From positions 1 through 33,554 of the forward strand of contig DEFO01000034.1 of the NCBI GenBank assembly GCA_002350805.1: a stretch of DNA of 33,554 nucleotides, read 5' to 3'. Shown piece by piece: positions 31,373-33,554 of this stretch (its first letter is position 1; each line of letters starts with the position of its first letter). Source of the stretch: Prevotella sp. UBA2850. Its GTDB lineage: Bacteria > Bacteroidota > Bacteroidia > Bacteroidales > Bacteroidaceae. The notes beneath the pieces are model-generated. The model was not told the DNA's origin and searched no databases. It saw only the letters and a list, made by a program, of their open reading frames with translations. The position numbers and the translations under genes are program-made.

Positions 31373-32305
31373 ATGGAACACGTTAAATGTCTGATTGTTG
31401 GCAGTGGTCCCGCCGGTTACACTGCCGCCATATATGCCTCTCGTGCCAACCTCCAGCCAGTGGAGTATGCTGGCATTCAGCCCGGTGGCCAGCTCACCCA
31501 GACCACGATTGTTGAGAATTTCCCCGGCTATCCGCAGGGTGTTGACGGCAACCAGATGATGATGGACATCCGCGAGCAGGCCGAGCGCTTCGGTGCCGAC
31601 ATTCGCGACGGCATCATCGTGAAGGCCGACCTGAGCAAGCAGCCTTACGTGCTGACCACCGAAGAGGGTCATGAGATCAGCGCCGACACGGTGATCATCG
31701 CCACGGGCGCATCAGCCAAATATCTGGGACTGGCCGACGAGGCCAAGTATCGCGGCGAGGGTGTGAGCGCCTGCGCCACCTGCGACGGATTCTTCTACCG
31801 CAAGAAGACCGTGGCCGTGGTGGGCGGTGGCGACACAGCCTGCGAGGACGCTCTCTATCTGGCCGGACTGGCCAAGAAGGTCTATCTCATTGTGCGCAAG
31901 CCTTTCCTCCGTGCCTCGAAGGTGATGCAGAAGCGCGTCATGGAAACCGAGAACATTGAGATTCTGTTTGAGCACAATACCGTTGGCCTGTTCGGCGAGA
32001 ACGGTGTCGAGGGCGCTCATCTGGTGAAGCGTAAGGGCGAGCCCGACGAGGAGATGGTCGATATTGCCATCGACGGTTTCTTCCTCGCCATCGGCCATAA
32101 GCCCAACAGCGACTTCGTGAAAGACTATCTGGAGACCGACGAGGTGGGCTACATCAAGACCATCGACGGCACACCGCGCACCAAGTTGCCCGGCGTCTTT
32201 GCCGCCGGCGACGTGGCCGACCCGCACTATCGCCAGGCCATCACGGCTGCTGCCAGCGGCTGCAAGGCAGCTTTGGAAGCAGAGCGATACCTGCAAACGT
32301 TATAA
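31373..32305 (+). CDS. trxB: Thioredoxin-disulfide reductase
   Basis: An NADPH- and FAD-dependent flavoenzyme that reduces thioredoxin. The FAD-binding GSGPAGYTAAIYASRANL is at residues 10-27, the redox-active CATC at 134-137, the NADPH-binding GGGDTACEDA at 151-160, and the C-terminal FAD motif AGDVADPHYRQAITAAASG near residue 280. Length (310 residues) is standard. It follows the GPx gene on the same strand without a visible promoter or terminator between them. Its last 65 bases overlap the 3' end of the convergent symporter gene. Confidence 0.95.
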   Translation: MEHVKCLIVGSGPAGYTAAIYASRANLQPVEYAGIQPGGQLTQTTIVENFPGYPQGVDGNQMMMDIREQAERFGADIRDGIIVKADLSKQPYVLTTEEGHEISADTVIIATGASAKYLGLADEAKYRGEGVSACATCDGFFYRKKTVAVVGGGDTACEDALYLAGLAKKVYLIVRKPFLRASKVMQKRVMETENIEILFEHNTVGLFGENGVEGAHLVKRKGEPDEEMVDIAIDGFFLAIGHKPNSDFVKDYLETDEVGYIKTIDGTPRTKLPGVFAAGDVADPHYRQAITAAASGCKAALEAERYLQTL

Positions 32306-33554
32306 GGCCGTTGAGCATCAACAGCTCATAGCCGAACTTATAGCCCACATAACGGCTGGTGTACCAGTCGAGGGCAAAACAAATCAACGGAGAAGCGACT
32401 GCTATGTAAGGCACATAGCGGTCGTTTGTCTTTTTGCGGGTCAGCAGTCCGAAGGCAAACAAGCCCAGCAGCGGGCCGTAGGTGTAAGAGCACATCACGT
32501 AGATGGCATCGATGATGCTCGGCGAGTTGAGCAGGCGGAACAGCAGGATGAAGGCCGCAAAGACCACGGCCATGCCCACATGGGCCCGCTTGCGCAGCTG
32601 CTCGTCGCCCTTCCGACGGCAGATGTCCACACAAAAACTGGTGGTCATCGCCGTGAGCGCACTGTCGGCACTCGAGAACGAGGCTGCCACAATGCCCAGT
32701 GAGAATAATACCAGCACCCAGCTCCCCAATGCTCCCGTGGCAGCAAACATGGGCAGCAGCTCGTCGCCGGCCTGCGGCAGGGCCGTTCCCTGACGGGCGG
32801 CCAGCAGCGTAAGCAGCACGCCCAACGAGAGGAACAGCAGGTTGGCAGGCACAAAGGCCACACCATAGCTGCACATGTCTTTTTGCGCCTCGCGCAACGA
32901 CTTGCACGTGAGGTTCTTCTGCATCATGTCCTGGTCGAGGCCCGTCATGACAATCACAATAAAGATACCGCTGAGAAACTGTTTCCAGAAGTTTTGGCGC
33001 GACACCCAGTCGTCGAACACAAACACGCGGCTGTGGCTGTCGGTCATGATGGCCGTCACCGCCTCCGACGGCGACATGCCCAAAGCCTTTGTCACCTGCC
33101 AGATGATGAGCAGCAACGCCGCGAACATGCACGTGGTCTGCAGCGTGTCGGTCCACACCAGCGTCTTGATGCCGCCCCGCCGGGTGTACAACCAGATGAG
33201 CGCCACCATGCAGACCACCGTCAGCGCAAAAGGAACGCCCAGCGCATCGAGCACGAAACGCTGCAGTATGATACAAACCACATAGAAGCGGGCGGCGGCA
33301 CCCGTCATCTTCGACAACAGGAAGAACCAGGCACCCGTCTTATACGACCGCTCCCCCAGCCTATTATATAAATAGGTGTAGATGGTGGTCAGATTCATGC
33401 GGTAGTAGACTGGCAGCAGGATGAACGCCACCGCCACATAGCCGAGAATGAATCCCAGACACGTCTGCATGTAAGTCATATCAGAGTGGAGCACCATGCC
33501 CGGCACACTGACAAATGTCACGCCCGAGATGGAAGCCCCCACCATGCCAAAAGC
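32241..33554 (-). CDS. Sodium:solute symporter, 5' end outside the window
   Basis: An SSS-family secondary transporter of the inner membrane. The start is missing: the frame is still open at the window edge and the first visible residues (AFGMVGASISGVTFVSVPGM) belong to the family's first core helices. About 12 TM segments are visible. The conserved LDQDMMQKNLTCKSLREAQK lies mid-protein and SSADSALTAMTTSF further on. The solute is not evident; sialic acid, sugars and amino acids are all carried by this family. The C-terminal residues (CSRWQQP) run into the trxB 3' end on the opposite strand. Confidence 0.9.
   Translation of the reverse strand, partial: AFGMVGASISGVTFVSVPGMVLHSDMTYMQTCLGFILGYVAVAFILLPVYYRMNLTTIYTYLYNRLGERSYKTGAWFFLLSKMTGAAARFYVVCIILQRFVLDALGVPFALTVVCMVALIWLYTRRGGIKTLVWTDTLQTTCMFAALLLIIWQVTKALGMSPSEAVTAIMTDSHSRVFVFDDWVSRQNFWKQFLSGIFIVIVMTGLDQDMMQKNLTCKSLREAQKDMCSYGVAFVPANLLFLSLGVLLTLLAARQGTALPQAGDELLPMFAATGALGSWVLVLFSLGIVAASFSSADSALTAMTTSFCVDICRRKGDEQLRKRAHVGMAVVFAAFILLFRLLNSPSIIDAIYVMCSYTYGPLLGLFAFGLLTRKKTNDRYVPYIAVASPLICFALDWYTSRYVGYKFGYELLMLNGLITFAGIALLPKLPCSRWQQP

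Noticed and set aside
32338..33276. 312-codon minus-strand frame overlapping the symporter in another frame
   Set aside because: It is a shifted frame rich in His, Cys, Arg and Gly; the symporter frame has the family motifs and transmembrane pattern.

Overview
The window looks like a chromosome segment of a Bacteroidales bacterium, most likely Prevotella or a close relative. The evidence is: Bacteroidota-type promoters (TTG, then about 19-20 bases, then TAnnTTTG) upstream of several genes; many Cys-anchored lipoproteins with Bacteroidota-style lipoboxes; a SusC/TonB-receptor-like outer-membrane protein next to DUF5689/OB-fold lipoproteins; type B ribosomal protein L31; and almost no Shine-Dalgarno sequences. 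The genus is inferred. No tRNA, rRNA, CRISPR array or intact insertion sequence was seen.

Region 1 (about 460-14780, + strand) is a Wzx/Wzy-type surface polysaccharide locus. A promoter with a long leader precedes a Wza-like lipoprotein. An intrinsic terminator follows, then a large six-SLBB export protein, a Wzz-like chain-length protein, a Wzx flippase, a nitroreductase-like protein, a Wzy-like polymerase, a pyruvyltransferase, a WbsX-type protein, an HlpA-like glycosyltransferase, a LicD phosphotransferase and a GT2 glycosyltransferase. After 0.5 kb of repeat-rich spacer comes the priming sugar-phosphate transferase. The middle genes (about 4.2-12.2 kb) are clearly more AT-rich than the exporter before them, as expected for a swapped serotype cassette.

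Region 2 (14856-18022, - strand) is a compact operon of an FdtB/QdtB-like sugar aminotransferase, a Wzi capsule-assembly outer-membrane protein and a lipocalin-like lipoprotein. It probably serves the same surface polysaccharide.

Region 3 (18.1-19.8 kb) holds a secreted Arg/Ser/Gly-rich repeat protein and a histidine phosphatase.

Region 4 (19.9-29.4 kb, + strand) is the most interesting functional unit. A tightly packed run encodes a secreted endonuclease/exonuclease/phosphatase-family enzyme, uridine kinase, an HdeD-like membrane protein, a TonB-receptor-like outer-membrane barrel and two lipoproteins carrying one and three OB-fold-like domains. rpmE2 and a secreted DNA/RNA non-specific endonuclease lipoprotein follow. 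Together they suggest an extracellular nucleic-acid capture and salvage system; this is inference.

Region 5 (29.4-33.55 kb) has a Tyr-rich lipoprotein, a divergently transcribed glutathione peroxidase-thioredoxin reductase pair, and a partial sodium:solute symporter whose 3' end overlaps trxB tail to tail.

The main non-coding discovery is a pair of related elements near the two ends of the window (18-183 and 29432-29618), in opposite orientation. Each consists of AATT motifs repeated every 11 bp, one per helical turn, followed by a tail with a hairpin at the same place but of different sequence.
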